Assembly: GCA_947447225.1 (NCBI GenBank)
Contig: CANFJV010000002.1
Span: forward strand, 18,473-82,472
Length of the DNA: 64,000 nt
DNA from: Acidimicrobiaceae bacterium
GTDB lineage: Bacteria > Actinomycetota > Acidimicrobiia > Acidimicrobiales > RAAP-2
Direction of reading: 5' to 3'
Shown: piece by piece, positions 43,916-52,288 of the stretch
Position numbering within the stretch: position 1 is the stretch's first letter
How the letters are laid out: every line of letters starts with the position of its first letter
Notes under the pieces: model-generated
The model's database searches: none
Told to the model about the DNA's origin: nothing
The model's input: only the letters and a program-made list of their open reading frames with translations
Made by a program: the position numbers and the translations under genes

Positions 43916-44665
43916 ATGTCCGGTCACTCCAAATGGGCCACCACAAAGCACAAAAAGGGCGCCAAAGACGCAGCCCGAGCAAAGTCATTCGCCAAACTGA
44001 TTCGCCAGGTTGAAGTTGCAGCTCGTGAAGGCGGTGGCGACGTCAACTCCAATGCCACCCTTCGCACGATGTACGCAAAGGCCCGTGATGCCTCGGTTCC
44101 GCTCGACACGATCGAGCGTGCCATCAAGCGTGGAACCGGCGAGCTCGAAGGTGTTCGCTATGAAGCCATCACCTATGAGGGCTATGCGCCAGGAGGCGTA
44201 GCCGTCATTGTTGAAACCTTGACCGATAATCGCAACCGGACGTCGGCTGAAGTTCGCCACTTGTTCTCCAAGAACGGCGGCTCAATGGCAGAACCAGGTG
44301 CGGTTTCATGGCAGTTTGATCGTCGTGGTGTGATCGGTGTTGACCGGGTGGCCGACGAAGATTCGCTCATGGAAGCACTCATGGACGCTGGCGCCGATGA
44401 TTTGGCCGATGACGGTACGCAGTGGACGGTGACCTGTGAAGCCGCAGAAACCCACGCAGTGAAGAGTGCACTTGAGGCCGCTGGATTCACGATTTCGAGT
44501 GCCGAGCCTTCGCTGGTGCCCTCACAAACCGTGCCCGTCGGCGATGCAGGGGAGGCAACGAAGTTGCTCCGTCTCCTTGATGCCATTGACGACCACGATG
44601 ATGTGCAGGCGGTGCACGCAAATGCCGACATCCCAGACGCAATCCTTGAGGCGTACGAGGGATAG
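43916..44665 (+). CDS. YebC/PmpR family protein
   Basis: 249 residues, normal length. MSGHSKWATTKHKKGAKDAA is the invariant start; VIVETLTDNRNRTSAEVRH and GAVSWQFDRRGVI follow. The family is described as DNA-binding regulators and, more recently, as factors easing translation of proline-rich or stalling stretches. The pdxT-yebC-ruvC order is common in actinobacteria. Ribosome site GAGAGGA. Confidence 0.95.
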   Translation: MSGHSKWATTKHKKGAKDAARAKSFAKLIRQVEVAAREGGGDVNSNATLRTMYAKARDASVPLDTIERAIKRGTGELEGVRYEAITYEGYAPGGVAVIVETLTDNRNRTSAEVRHLFSKNGGSMAEPGAVSWQFDRRGVIGVDRVADEDSLMEALMDAGADDLADDGTQWTVTCEAAETHAVKSALEAAGFTISSAEPSLVPSQTVPVGDAGEATKLLRLLDAIDDHDDVQAVHANADIPDAILEAYEG

Positions 44666-44697
44666 CAACCGTCCGCCACCTTTTGGTGAACAGTGGC

Positions 44698-44703
44698 TAG
44701 TAT
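44698..44703 (+). promoter_or_regulatory. Candidate -10 box of the ruvCAB operon
   Basis: TAGTAT seven bases before the GTG at 44711, consistent with a leaderless ruvC message. Its last base is the first base of the LexA box. Confidence 0.55.
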
Positions 44704-44718
44704 CGAACACGTGTTCGT
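44703..44718 (+). promoter_or_regulatory. LexA (SOS) box at ruvC
   Basis: TCGAACACGTGTTCGT matches the actinobacterial/Gram-positive SOS box pattern TCGAAC-N4-GTTCG-A at all but the last base; the inner 14 bases are a perfect palindrome. It overlaps the end of the -10 box and covers the GTG start codon, so bound LexA would block ruvCAB transcription until DNA damage. Confidence 0.8.
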
Positions 44719-45220
44719 TCTCGGAATAGACCCAGGGTTAACTCGTTGTGGGTTTGGGGCTGTACGCCGCACGGGTAATGGTCGTGACTTTGTCGCCATT
44801 GCTGCAGGGGTGATCGAGACTGAGCCTTCTGAAGAACTCCCGGTTCGACTTGGCATCTTGGCAAAGGAACTCGACGGGCTATTTGAAGAGGTCCATCCAG
44901 ACGTTGTGGTGGTTGAGCGGGTCTTCTTTCAAACCAATGTCCGCACCGCAATGTCCGTTGCCCAAGCTTCGGGTCTCGCCATTGCGGCCGCCGCGGTAAG
45001 GAATATTCCTGTGGTGCAGATGACCGCGAATGAAGTGAAGTTGGCGCTTACTGGATATGGAGCAGCCACAAAAGAGCAAGTCCAAGCAATGGTGGCTCGA
45101 CAACTGGGCTTGAGCCAACCACTGAAACCCGCCGACGTTGCAGATGCCCTAGCGCTTGCGATTGCGCATCTGACCGCCGCACCGGTCACCGCGGCGATCG
45201 CAAAGGCGGTAGCGAGATGA
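44711..45220 (+). CDS. ruvC: Holliday junction endonuclease RuvC
   Basis: 169 residues from the GTG at 44711. It cuts Holliday junctions symmetrically. RNase-H fold acidic residues are visible: Asp in LGIDPGLTRCG, Glu in VVVERVFFQTN and the C-terminal Asp in PADVADALALAIAH. A GTG at 44693 is in frame, but the family starts immediately before the first strand and the TAGTAT box seven bases upstream favours 44711. Stop overlaps the ruvA ATG (ATGA). Probably SOS-controlled through the LexA box across the start. Confidence 0.95.
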   Translation: MFVLGIDPGLTRCGFGAVRRTGNGRDFVAIAAGVIETEPSEELPVRLGILAKELDGLFEEVHPDVVVVERVFFQTNVRTAMSVAQASGLAIAAAAVRNIPVVQMTANEVKLALTGYGAATKEQVQAMVARQLGLSQPLKPADVADALALAIAHLTAAPVTAAIAKAVAR

Positions 45221-45807
45221 TTGGTTACCTCAGGGGACTGGTCCGTGACTGCGACGCTCAAGGAGTTGTACTCATCGACGTCAATGGCGTTGGCTACAAG
45301 GTCATCACGACACCGGCGTCGGCGCACGTGTGGCAAAACACGACCGGGGACGTTGAGGTGCACGTCCATACCCATGTCCGAGAAGACGCCATTTTGTTAT
45401 TCGGATTTGCTGAACCGTCAGAGCGAAAGACCTTTGAGGTGTTGTTGTCTGCCCATGGGGTTGGCCCATCGCTTGCTCTCGCCATTGTGGGCGCACTTTC
45501 CCCCTCCGCACTCGCTCAGGCGGTTGAGAGCGAAGATCCCGATCGGCTGACCGTGGTTCCCGGAGTCGGCAAGAAGACTGCACAGCGGTTGGTTCTTGAC
45601 TTAAAGGGCAAGTTCGATCCACCAGTTAGCGACTCGACTCCTCGGCCAACTCCTGCTCGAGGTGGGGTGGGCGACGAGGTCCGTGCTGCGCTCGAAGGTC
45701 TTGGATTCAGCACGCAAGAAGCAGCACAAGCGGTGCAAGATCTTGACGAAACCTTGAGTCTTGAAGCAGCGCTCAAAGTCGGCCTCCAACGATTGGCGAG
45801 CAAATGA
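45217..45807 (+). CDS. ruvA: Holliday junction DNA helicase subunit RuvA
   Basis: 196 residues. N-terminal OB domain (MIGYLRG...VLIDVNGVGYKV), tandem helix-hairpin-helix domain (VPGVGKKTAQRLVLDLKGK) and the mobile C-terminal domain that touches RuvB (VRAALEGLGFSTQEAAQAV). Tetramers hold the four-way junction for RuvB-driven branch migration. ATGA overlaps with both ruvC and ruvB. Confidence 0.96.
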   Translation: MIGYLRGLVRDCDAQGVVLIDVNGVGYKVITTPASAHVWQNTTGDVEVHVHTHVREDAILLFGFAEPSERKTFEVLLSAHGVGPSLALAIVGALSPSALAQAVESEDPDRLTVVPGVGKKTAQRLVLDLKGKFDPPVSDSTPRPTPARGGVGDEVRAALEGLGFSTQEAAQAVQDLDETLSLEAALKVGLQRLASK

Positions 45808-46862
45808 GCACGGGTCGGCGAGACATTCTGGCCGCACTTGGCGAATCTGAAGAGGCGACCGTCCGCGCGGTTGCTCCACTTGCGACCGACGACGAACGCA
45901 CCGTGGAGGCAACACTTCGTCCTCGTTCGCTCGATGAATTTGTTGGCCAGCCCCAACTTCGTGAGCACCTTCGCATTGTCTTAGACGCAGCCCGTGCTCG
46001 CAGCCAAGCGGTCGACCACTTGTTGTTTGCTGGCCCACCTGGACTTGGTAAGACCTCGCTTGCTGGCATTGTTGCCGTCGAGCTCGGCGTTGGCCTTCGC
46101 ATTACTTCGGGCCCGATCTTGCAGCGTGTTGGCGACTTGGCCGCGCTCCTGACCGATCTGCAAGACGGAGACGTCTTGTTTATTGATGAAATTCATCGAC
46201 TCGGCAAGGCCATTGAAGAGGTCCTCTATCCAGCCATGGAAGACGGGAAACTCGATCTCATGGTTGGGAAAGGTCCTCAGGCTCGATCCATTCGCCTTGA
46301 CTTGCCTGCGTTCACCTTGATTGGCGCCACGACGCGGATCGGGCTCGTGGCGGCACCGCTGCGGGACCGATTTGGTTTCGTTGGTCGTCTTGATTTGTAT
46401 GAACCTCGTGAGCTTGCTGATGTGGTGAAACGATCAGCGGCGATTTTGGGTGTTGTCATTGACGACGATGGTGCGTTGCAGATCGCCAGTCGTTCCCGTG
46501 GCACTCCTCGAATTGCCAATCGCCTCTTGCGAAGAGTGCGAGATTTCGTCGAAGTCCGTGGTCTTGGTTCGATCACGAAATCCGCTGCAAGCGAAGGATT
46601 GACGGTGTTTGGCGTTGACGAGATTGGTCTCGACAAAGTTGACCGGTCGATTCTCGAAGTCCTTTGCGTCCGGTTCAATGGTGCCCCAGTTGGGCTCACC
46701 ACGCTTTCGCAAGTTGTTGGCGAAGAAACCGACACACTTGAAGAGGCCTACGAACCGTTCTTGCTCCAGCGAGGACTTCTCCAGCGAACACCTCGTGGTC
46801 GAATGGCGACCCGAAGTGCCTATGTTCACCTCGGACTCCAAGTTCCTGCAGGCCTGCTGTAG
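45804..46862 (+). CDS. ruvB: Holliday junction DNA helicase subunit RuvB
   Basis: 352 residues, AAA+ motor. RPRSLDEFVGQPQLREHLRI, Walker A GPPGLGKTS, Walker B LFIDEIHRL, sensor 1 GATTRIGLVAAPLRDRFGF and the C-terminal winged helix (QRTPRGRMATRSAYVHL) are present. Hexamers pump DNA through the RuvA-bound junction. Last gene of the ruv group; a hairpin follows. Confidence 0.97.
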   Translation: MSTGRRDILAALGESEEATVRAVAPLATDDERTVEATLRPRSLDEFVGQPQLREHLRIVLDAARARSQAVDHLLFAGPPGLGKTSLAGIVAVELGVGLRITSGPILQRVGDLAALLTDLQDGDVLFIDEIHRLGKAIEEVLYPAMEDGKLDLMVGKGPQARSIRLDLPAFTLIGATTRIGLVAAPLRDRFGFVGRLDLYEPRELADVVKRSAAILGVVIDDDGALQIASRSRGTPRIANRLLRRVRDFVEVRGLGSITKSAASEGLTVFGVDEIGLDKVDRSILEVLCVRFNGAPVGLTTLSQVVGEETDTLEEAYEPFLLQRGLLQRTPRGRMATRSAYVHLGLQVPAGLL

Positions 46863-46882
46863 GGAGGAGCCTTCTTGGCGGA

Positions 46883-46901
46883 CCGAGGAGATGCTCCTCG
46901 G
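46883..46901 (+). terminator. Small hairpin between ruvB and yajC
   Basis: CCGAGGAG and CTCCTCGG form an 8-base-pair stem around ATG, 20 bases after the ruvB stop. No T-tract follows, so it may be a weak terminator. Confidence 0.4.
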
Positions 46902-46902
46902 C

Positions 46903-46908
46903 TAGGGT
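46903..46908 (+). promoter_or_regulatory. Candidate -10 box for yajC-secDF
   Basis: TAGGGT preceded by GC, directly after the small hairpin; it would give a leader of about 35 bases before the yajC ATG at 46948. Confidence 0.35.
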
Positions 46909-46947
46909 GAGAGGCCGTTAGGCCGGTCGGCCCACTGAGAGGCACTC

Positions 46948-47334
46948 ATGCACGCACTACTTCACATTCTTGCTAACGCACCTGTAGAGAAGAAGCAGCA
47001 GAGCTTCTTGCCGACCATCATCATGATGGCGATTTTTGCTGGTGTGTATTTTTTCTTCCTGCGGCCAAAGCGTCAAGCGCTGAAAAAGCAGCAAGCCTTA
47101 ACTCGCACCTTTGAGGTGGGCGATGAAGTGATCACCATTGGTGGTCTCGTGGGAACGGTCTTGGTCATTGATGAAGAAGAAGGTCGAGTGCTGCTCAGTT
47201 CAGGCCTTGGCGAGACCCAAACACACCTCATGTACTTGAAGCAAGCCATCAAGGGCCGCGCCCCGGTAAAGACTCCATCTGAACCTGCTACTGATCAGAG
47301 CACGGACGACAACGCCGGAGACAACGAGCAGTGA
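46948..47334 (+). CDS. yajC: Preprotein translocase accessory subunit YajC
   Basis: 128 residues. One transmembrane helix (about 24-40, IIMMAIFAGVYFFFLRPKRQ) followed by the cytoplasmic beta domain with FEVGDEVITIGGLVGTV, the family signature. It works with SecD/SecF at the SecYEG channel. The C-terminal 30 residues are acidic and probably disordered. Overlaps the secD GTG by 4 bases. Confidence 0.93.
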   Translation: MHALLHILANAPVEKKQQSFLPTIIMMAIFAGVYFFFLRPKRQALKKQQALTRTFEVGDEVITIGGLVGTVLVIDEEEGRVLLSSGLGETQTHLMYLKQAIKGRAPVKTPSEPATDQSTDDNAGDNEQ

Positions 47335-48848
47335 AGAAAGAGCGTCGTGCAGATTCCCGGGCAACGAGGGCTCTCTGGCTGAGTTTGCTCACGGTCATCG
47401 TGGTCTCCATTGGCGCCTTTGGTGCAACGTTTTTTGCCAATTGGTCGCCTCGCCTTGGTCTTGACCTTGCCGGTGGTTTGTCGGTGGTCTATCAGCCAGC
47501 TCGAGCAATCAATGCCGTAGAGATGGCACAAGAAATTGCAATTTTGTCAAACCGCGTGAACGCTTCTGGCGTCTCCGGCGCCAGTGTCCAGCAGCAAGGC
47601 ACGAACATCGTGGTGACGGTTCCCGGCGTGAAAGATGCCCAAGCCATCCTCGCGACCTTGGGATCGACTGCCCAACTCTTTATTCGCCCGGTTCTGTGTT
47701 ACGCCCCGCCACTTGCGACCGATGCCACCAAGCACTTGCCTGTGGGCACGGCAATTCCAGCTTGTTCGCAGCAGTATCAAGTCACGACCAGCAACACCTC
47801 GGTGAACTCAGGGACCACCGATCCGAAGTATCAGTACTTCCCTTCGACGCCAGCTGAAAAAGATGAACAGAACGCCACGGTGCTTCTTGGGCAGTCCGGT
47901 GCGAGTGGTTCTGGCGTTCGCTATGTCCTTGGACCAGCACCGATCACGGGTCGCGCCATCAAGTCCGCAACCGCCAATATCGACCAAACCGGCGCCTGGG
48001 TCGTCGATTGTACGTTGACGAGCGTTGGAGCGGCCCAATGGGACGCCGTCGCGCAGCAGTATTTCCATCTCCCCGTCGCCATCGAGCTCGACGGTCAAGT
48101 GGAGTCCGCTCCAGTGATCTCGCCTGGCTCGGCGACCTTCTCAAGTTATGGCGGAACCGTCCAGATTTCGGGCAGCTTCACCGCCGAGTCGGCGAAGTCG
48201 CTGGCAACCGTGTTGACCTATGGTTCGCTGCCCGTGTCGCTCATTGAGCTCCAAGCCCAAACCGTTTCGCCAACCCTTGGGCACTCTTCGCTCATCGCTG
48301 GTCTTGGTGCTGGTCTGGCCGGACTCGCCATTGTGTTGCTGTATGTGATCCTCTACTACCGAGCACTCGGCCTCGTCATCGTGTCAGGGCTTGCACTGAC
48401 CGCACTGTTGCTGTGGGCCATCATTTCTGCCCTTGGCCACACGTCACTCGCACCGAGTTTCACCTTGGCTGGTGTGACGGGCCTCATTGTGTCAATTGGC
48501 ATCACGGTTGACTCCTACATCGTCTATTTCGAGCGACTAAAAGATGAGACTCGCAGTGGTCGAACGGTCAGAACTTCTGTCGATCGTGGATTTAAGAGTG
48601 CCTGGCGAACGGTGTTGGCGGCCGACCTTGTGTCGCTGCTCGCCGCGGTGATTTTGTATGAACTTGCCCTTGGCGACGTTCGAGGCTTTGCCTTCTTCCT
48701 CGGACTTTCCACCATTCTTGACATTGTGGTGACCTACTACTTCACCCGACCACTCGTGTACTTGCTTGGTCGAAAAGAAAGTGCATCAGGCGGCTCGAGA
48801 TTCAGTGTTTCTCGAGGTCTTGCGGTTGAGGCGGAGGTGGCAAAGTGA
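47331..48848 (+). CDS. secD: Protein translocase subunit SecD
   Basis: 505 residues. N-terminal helix, then LGLDLAGGLSVVYQP (the DLRGG-type motif as DLAGG), a large extracytoplasmic P1 domain (GSTAQLFIRPV), and a C-terminal bundle of five helices with GLIVSIGITVDSYIVYFERLKDE and a membrane-embedded Asp. Uses the proton motive force to pull translocating proteins out of SecYEG. GTG start overlapping yajC; its stop overlaps the secF GTG. Confidence 0.95.
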   Translation: MKKERRADSRATRALWLSLLTVIVVSIGAFGATFFANWSPRLGLDLAGGLSVVYQPARAINAVEMAQEIAILSNRVNASGVSGASVQQQGTNIVVTVPGVKDAQAILATLGSTAQLFIRPVLCYAPPLATDATKHLPVGTAIPACSQQYQVTTSNTSVNSGTTDPKYQYFPSTPAEKDEQNATVLLGQSGASGSGVRYVLGPAPITGRAIKSATANIDQTGAWVVDCTLTSVGAAQWDAVAQQYFHLPVAIELDGQVESAPVISPGSATFSSYGGTVQISGSFTAESAKSLATVLTYGSLPVSLIELQAQTVSPTLGHSSLIAGLGAGLAGLAIVLLYVILYYRALGLVIVSGLALTALLLWAIISALGHTSLAPSFTLAGVTGLIVSIGITVDSYIVYFERLKDETRSGRTVRTSVDRGFKSAWRTVLAADLVSLLAAVILYELALGDVRGFAFFLGLSTILDIVVTYYFTRPLVYLLGRKESASGGSRFSVSRGLAVEAEVAK

Positions 48849-50023
48849 CCAACGTCGAACAAACACCAAAGCGCCCAGGCGCGTTTCGTCGCCTCTACCG
48901 GGGCGAAACGAACCTCCGGATTGTTGCCCGCCGCAAGGTCTGGTTCTCTATTTCCCTTGCCATCATCGCTGCAGGAATGTTGTCCCTTGGTCTTCGTGGC
49001 TTCAATTTCGGTATTGAATTCGAAGGCGGAACGTCGTGGTCAGTGTTGGCCAATGGCTCAACCGTTGATCAGATGACGTCGGCAGTCAAGGCGGCTGGGT
49101 TGCCCGATGCTTCCGTTGTTGAACTTGGAAATGGCAAGGGTCGAACTTTGCAAGTGCAAGCCCGCGTGAACTCGCTCACGACCGGTGGCGACGCCGCCCT
49201 CAACAAGGCCGTGATCACCGCCATTGCCGCAACAGCACACACGCAATACAACCAGGTGTCCGTTTCCCAAGTTGGCCCTTCTTGGGGTGGCGATGTTACA
49301 AAACGCGCCCTTTGGGCACTGCTTGTGTTCTTCGTCGCCGTTGGCATCTACATTTCGTTCCGTTTTGAGCCAAAGATGGCACTCGCTGCGTTCTTGGCCA
49401 TGCTGCATGACTTGTTGATCACCGTTGGGATTTACTCGATCTTTAACTTCCAGATCACCCCCGACACGGTCGTGGCAGTGCTCACGATTCTCGGTTACTC
49501 GCTCTATGACACGGTCGTCGTGTTCGACCGGGTCACCGACAACGTTCGCCAAATGGGATCGACGGGAAATCTCACGTATTCGGAGATGGTGGACCTGTCG
49601 CTCAACCAGACGCTGGCTCGATCGCTCAATACTTCGCTCGTTGCAATTTTGCCGGTCTTGTCGGTTCTTGGCATTGGTGCGCTGCTGCTTGGTGCAACCA
49701 CGCTGCTCAACTACGGTGTCGCACTCTTCGTCGGCCTGTTGGCGGGTACGTACTCGTCGCTGTTCATCGCCGCTCCTGTGCTTGCCATAGCAAAAGAACG
49801 AGAGCCGAAATACCGCGCCCTTCGTGAACGCCTCGAGACGAGACGTGACCGAGTCGGAGCGGTCAGCCCAGCAGAGGCTGCTCGCCAGCGCGGCCAATCG
49901 GGAACGACAGAAGCTCCGGTCAAGGTCGAAGGCACGATTCGTCCTACGGGGCCAACCTTTGTTCCAGGCTCAACCGCTGCGACACCACGTGGGCGCACGC
50001 AACGAGGGAAAAAGCGTCGCTAA
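48845..50023 (+). CDS. secF: Protein translocase subunit SecF
   Basis: 392 residues. Six helices; FNFGIEFEGGTSW after the first, then GGDVTKRALWALLVFFVAVG and VVAVLTILGYSLYDTVVVFDRV with the functional Asp. Partner of SecD in proton-driven protein export. A hydrophilic basic C-terminal tail of about 80 residues follows the last helix, ending TPRGRTQRGKKRR. Confidence 0.95.
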   Translation: MTNVEQTPKRPGAFRRLYRGETNLRIVARRKVWFSISLAIIAAGMLSLGLRGFNFGIEFEGGTSWSVLANGSTVDQMTSAVKAAGLPDASVVELGNGKGRTLQVQARVNSLTTGGDAALNKAVITAIAATAHTQYNQVSVSQVGPSWGGDVTKRALWALLVFFVAVGIYISFRFEPKMALAAFLAMLHDLLITVGIYSIFNFQITPDTVVAVLTILGYSLYDTVVVFDRVTDNVRQMGSTGNLTYSEMVDLSLNQTLARSLNTSLVAILPVLSVLGIGALLLGATTLLNYGVALFVGLLAGTYSSLFIAAPVLAIAKEREPKYRALRERLETRRDRVGAVSPAEAARQRGQSGTTEAPVKVEGTIRPTGPTFVPGSTAATPRGRTQRGKKRR

Positions 50024-50062
50024 ACAGCGGGCAAGCAGCACCGCAGTTGCCGACTTCAACGG

Positions 50063-50068
50063 TAGCCT
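50063..50068 (+). promoter_or_regulatory. Candidate leaderless -10 box (RelA/SpoT gene)
   Basis: CGG-TAGCCT exactly six bases before the ATG at 50075 (a GTG at 50072 is in frame but closer). Confidence 0.55.
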
Positions 50069-50074
50069 GAGGTG

Positions 50075-52288
50075 ATGGGAGAACGCGGAGCAGCAGTGCC
50101 GGTGGTTGAGGATTGGTCCCTCGACACCCTCCTTGCTCCGGTGCTCTCGGAGTTCCATCAGCGTCGGCCTGGTGAAGACGATGCCATGATCCTTTTGGCG
50201 GCGAAATTGGCCGAATCTGCCCATGGGTCACAACTTCGAAAATCTGGCGAACCCTACGTTACGCACCCCATTGCGGTGGCAGGAATTGCTGCGAGTTTGG
50301 GTCTTGACGCCACCACGATTTCTGCCGCACTGCTCCATGACGCCGTCGAAGACACCCTCGTAACGCTGGCTGATCTTGATCGTGACTTTGGTGCCGCTGT
50401 TGCAACCGTGGTCGATGGCGTGACGAAGCTTGATCGCTTGCACTTTGATTCAAAAGAGGCCCAGCAGGCGGCCACCATTCGCAAGATGTTCATTGCCATG
50501 TCGGCCGACTGGCGGGTGCTGCTCATTAAGTTGGCCGACCGTCTCCACAACATGCGCACCCTTGCGAGTCTTGAAGAGTGGAAGCAGCGCCGCACCGCCC
50601 AAGAGACCATGGACATTTACGCTCCCCTGGCGCACCGTCTTGGCATTCAACAGATCAAGTGGGAGCTCGAAGACCTGTCTTTTCGAGCACTTCATCCAAA
50701 GCGATACGCGGAAATCGCCCAGATGGTTCGCTCGCGCGCGCCACTGCGCGAGCAACAGATCACCACTGTCGTTTCGACGCTCCGAGCGCAGTTCGACGCG
50801 GTAGGGATTGACGCTGAAGTCACCGGCCGGCCAAAGCACCTTTGGAGTATCTACGAGAAGATGGTCGTGCGCGGCCATGAGTTTGATTCGATTTATGACC
50901 TCGTTGGCATTCGGGTCATTGTCGACTCAGAGAAAGATTGTTGGGCAACCCTTGGCATGGTCCACGCGATGTGGGCACCGGTCCAGGGCCGGTTCAAGGA
51001 CTACATCAACGCTCCAAAGTTCAACCTTTATCAGTCACTGCACACGACGGTCATTGGCCCAGAAGGCAAGCCAATTGAAGTGCAAGTACGAACCCATGAG
51101 ATGCACCGTCGAGCTGAATATGGCATTGCGGCCCACTGGGGCTACAAGGAAGGCTCAACTTCTCAGGAGTTGGCCTGGATGCAGCGCATTGTCGACGTTG
51201 ATCAAGACAACGATGACCCAGTGGCCTTTTTGGCTGCCCTCAAGTTGGACTTGGAACAAGACGAGGTGTATGTCTTTACGCCAAAGGGTCGCGTCATTGC
51301 CCTACCGGCTCGCTCGACGCCTATTGACTTTGCCTACGCCATTCACACCGATGTTGGCCACCGCTGCATTGGAGCGAAGGTCAATGGACGCCTCGTGCCA
51401 CTGACGACCACCTTGTCATCGGCCGACTCTGTCGAAATTGTCACGTCCAAGGACCCAAATGCCGGTCCAAGTCGTGACTGGCTGATGGTGGTCACGTCCT
51501 CGCGAGCTCGAAACAAGATTCGGCAGTGGTTCTCGAAAGAGCGCCGAGAAGATGCCATTGAATCGGGACGAGAAGAACTCACCAAAGCGCTTCGTCGTGA
51601 AGGCATGCCGCTGCAGCGCATCTTGAACTCGGCCGCGCTCGTCGAAGTCGCTGCGTCGATGAACTTGGGTGATCTCGATACTTTGTTTGCCGCCATCGGC
51701 GAACACCAAGCTTCTATTCAAACCATCATTCAAAAGCTCCAGCGAGAACTGAATGGGGGAGACCTTGAGCAACTCCCGACGACGGTCAATCGTGGGACTC
51801 GTCATGGCTCGAATCGTCGACGTGGCACGGGTGTCTACGTTGAGGGTCTTGATGACGTCATGGTGCAACTCGCGCGGTGCTGCACGCCGGTTCCCGGTGA
51901 CCAAATCATGGGCTTTGTTACCCAAGGCCGGGGCGTCTCTGTGCACCGAACCGACTGCTCGAATGCCACCGCACTCTCTGCAGGGTCGAAAGACCGCTTA
52001 ATTGAAGTCGAATGGGATGGCGGTTCGCAGGCAACGTTCTTGGCCACGATTGAAGTTCGTGCGTTCGACCGAAGTCGCCTGCTCGCTGATGTGTCGAAGG
52101 TGGTAGCTGAGCATCACTTGAATATTTTGGCGGCACGAACCCATACGTCGTCTGACCGGACCTGTCGGATGGCGTTTGATATTGAACTCGTCGACCCTGG
52201 TCATCTCGTTTCTGTTCTTGGCTCTATTCGCTCACTTGATGGGGTCTTCGATGCATTCCGGCTGCTGCCGGGAAAGGTGCAGGCATGA
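50075..52288 (+). CDS. (p)ppGpp synthetase/hydrolase RelA/SpoT (Rsh)
   Basis: 737 residues, long bifunctional RSH. Hydrolase HD domain with intact LLHDAVEDT; synthetase domain with the GDP/GTP site YQSLHTTVIGPEGKPIEVQVRT; TGS (VFTPKGRVIALPARSTPIDF), a Cys-rich segment (RCCTPVPGDQIMGF...HRTDC) and C-terminal ACT domain. Sets the alarmone level in the stringent response, bound to the ribosome. Starts its own transcript after secF and is overlapped by hisS at the 3' end. Confidence 0.96.
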   Translation: MGERGAAVPVVEDWSLDTLLAPVLSEFHQRRPGEDDAMILLAAKLAESAHGSQLRKSGEPYVTHPIAVAGIAASLGLDATTISAALLHDAVEDTLVTLADLDRDFGAAVATVVDGVTKLDRLHFDSKEAQQAATIRKMFIAMSADWRVLLIKLADRLHNMRTLASLEEWKQRRTAQETMDIYAPLAHRLGIQQIKWELEDLSFRALHPKRYAEIAQMVRSRAPLREQQITTVVSTLRAQFDAVGIDAEVTGRPKHLWSIYEKMVVRGHEFDSIYDLVGIRVIVDSEKDCWATLGMVHAMWAPVQGRFKDYINAPKFNLYQSLHTTVIGPEGKPIEVQVRTHEMHRRAEYGIAAHWGYKEGSTSQELAWMQRIVDVDQDNDDPVAFLAALKLDLEQDEVYVFTPKGRVIALPARSTPIDFAYAIHTDVGHRCIGAKVNGRLVPLTTTLSSADSVEIVTSKDPNAGPSRDWLMVVTSSRARNKIRQWFSKERREDAIESGREELTKALRREGMPLQRILNSAALVEVAASMNLGDLDTLFAAIGEHQASIQTIIQKLQRELNGGDLEQLPTTVNRGTRHGSNRRRGTGVYVEGLDDVMVQLARCCTPVPGDQIMGFVTQGRGVSVHRTDCSNATALSAGSKDRLIEVEWDGGSQATFLATIEVRAFDRSRLLADVSKVVAEHHLNILAARTHTSSDRTCRMAFDIELVDPGHLVSVLGSIRSLDGVFDAFRLLPGKVQA

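Noticed and set aside
49058..49897. 279-codon minus-strand ORF inside secF
   Set aside because: Antisense to a conserved gene; composition is Arg/Glu/His filler with no domain, and no start signals.
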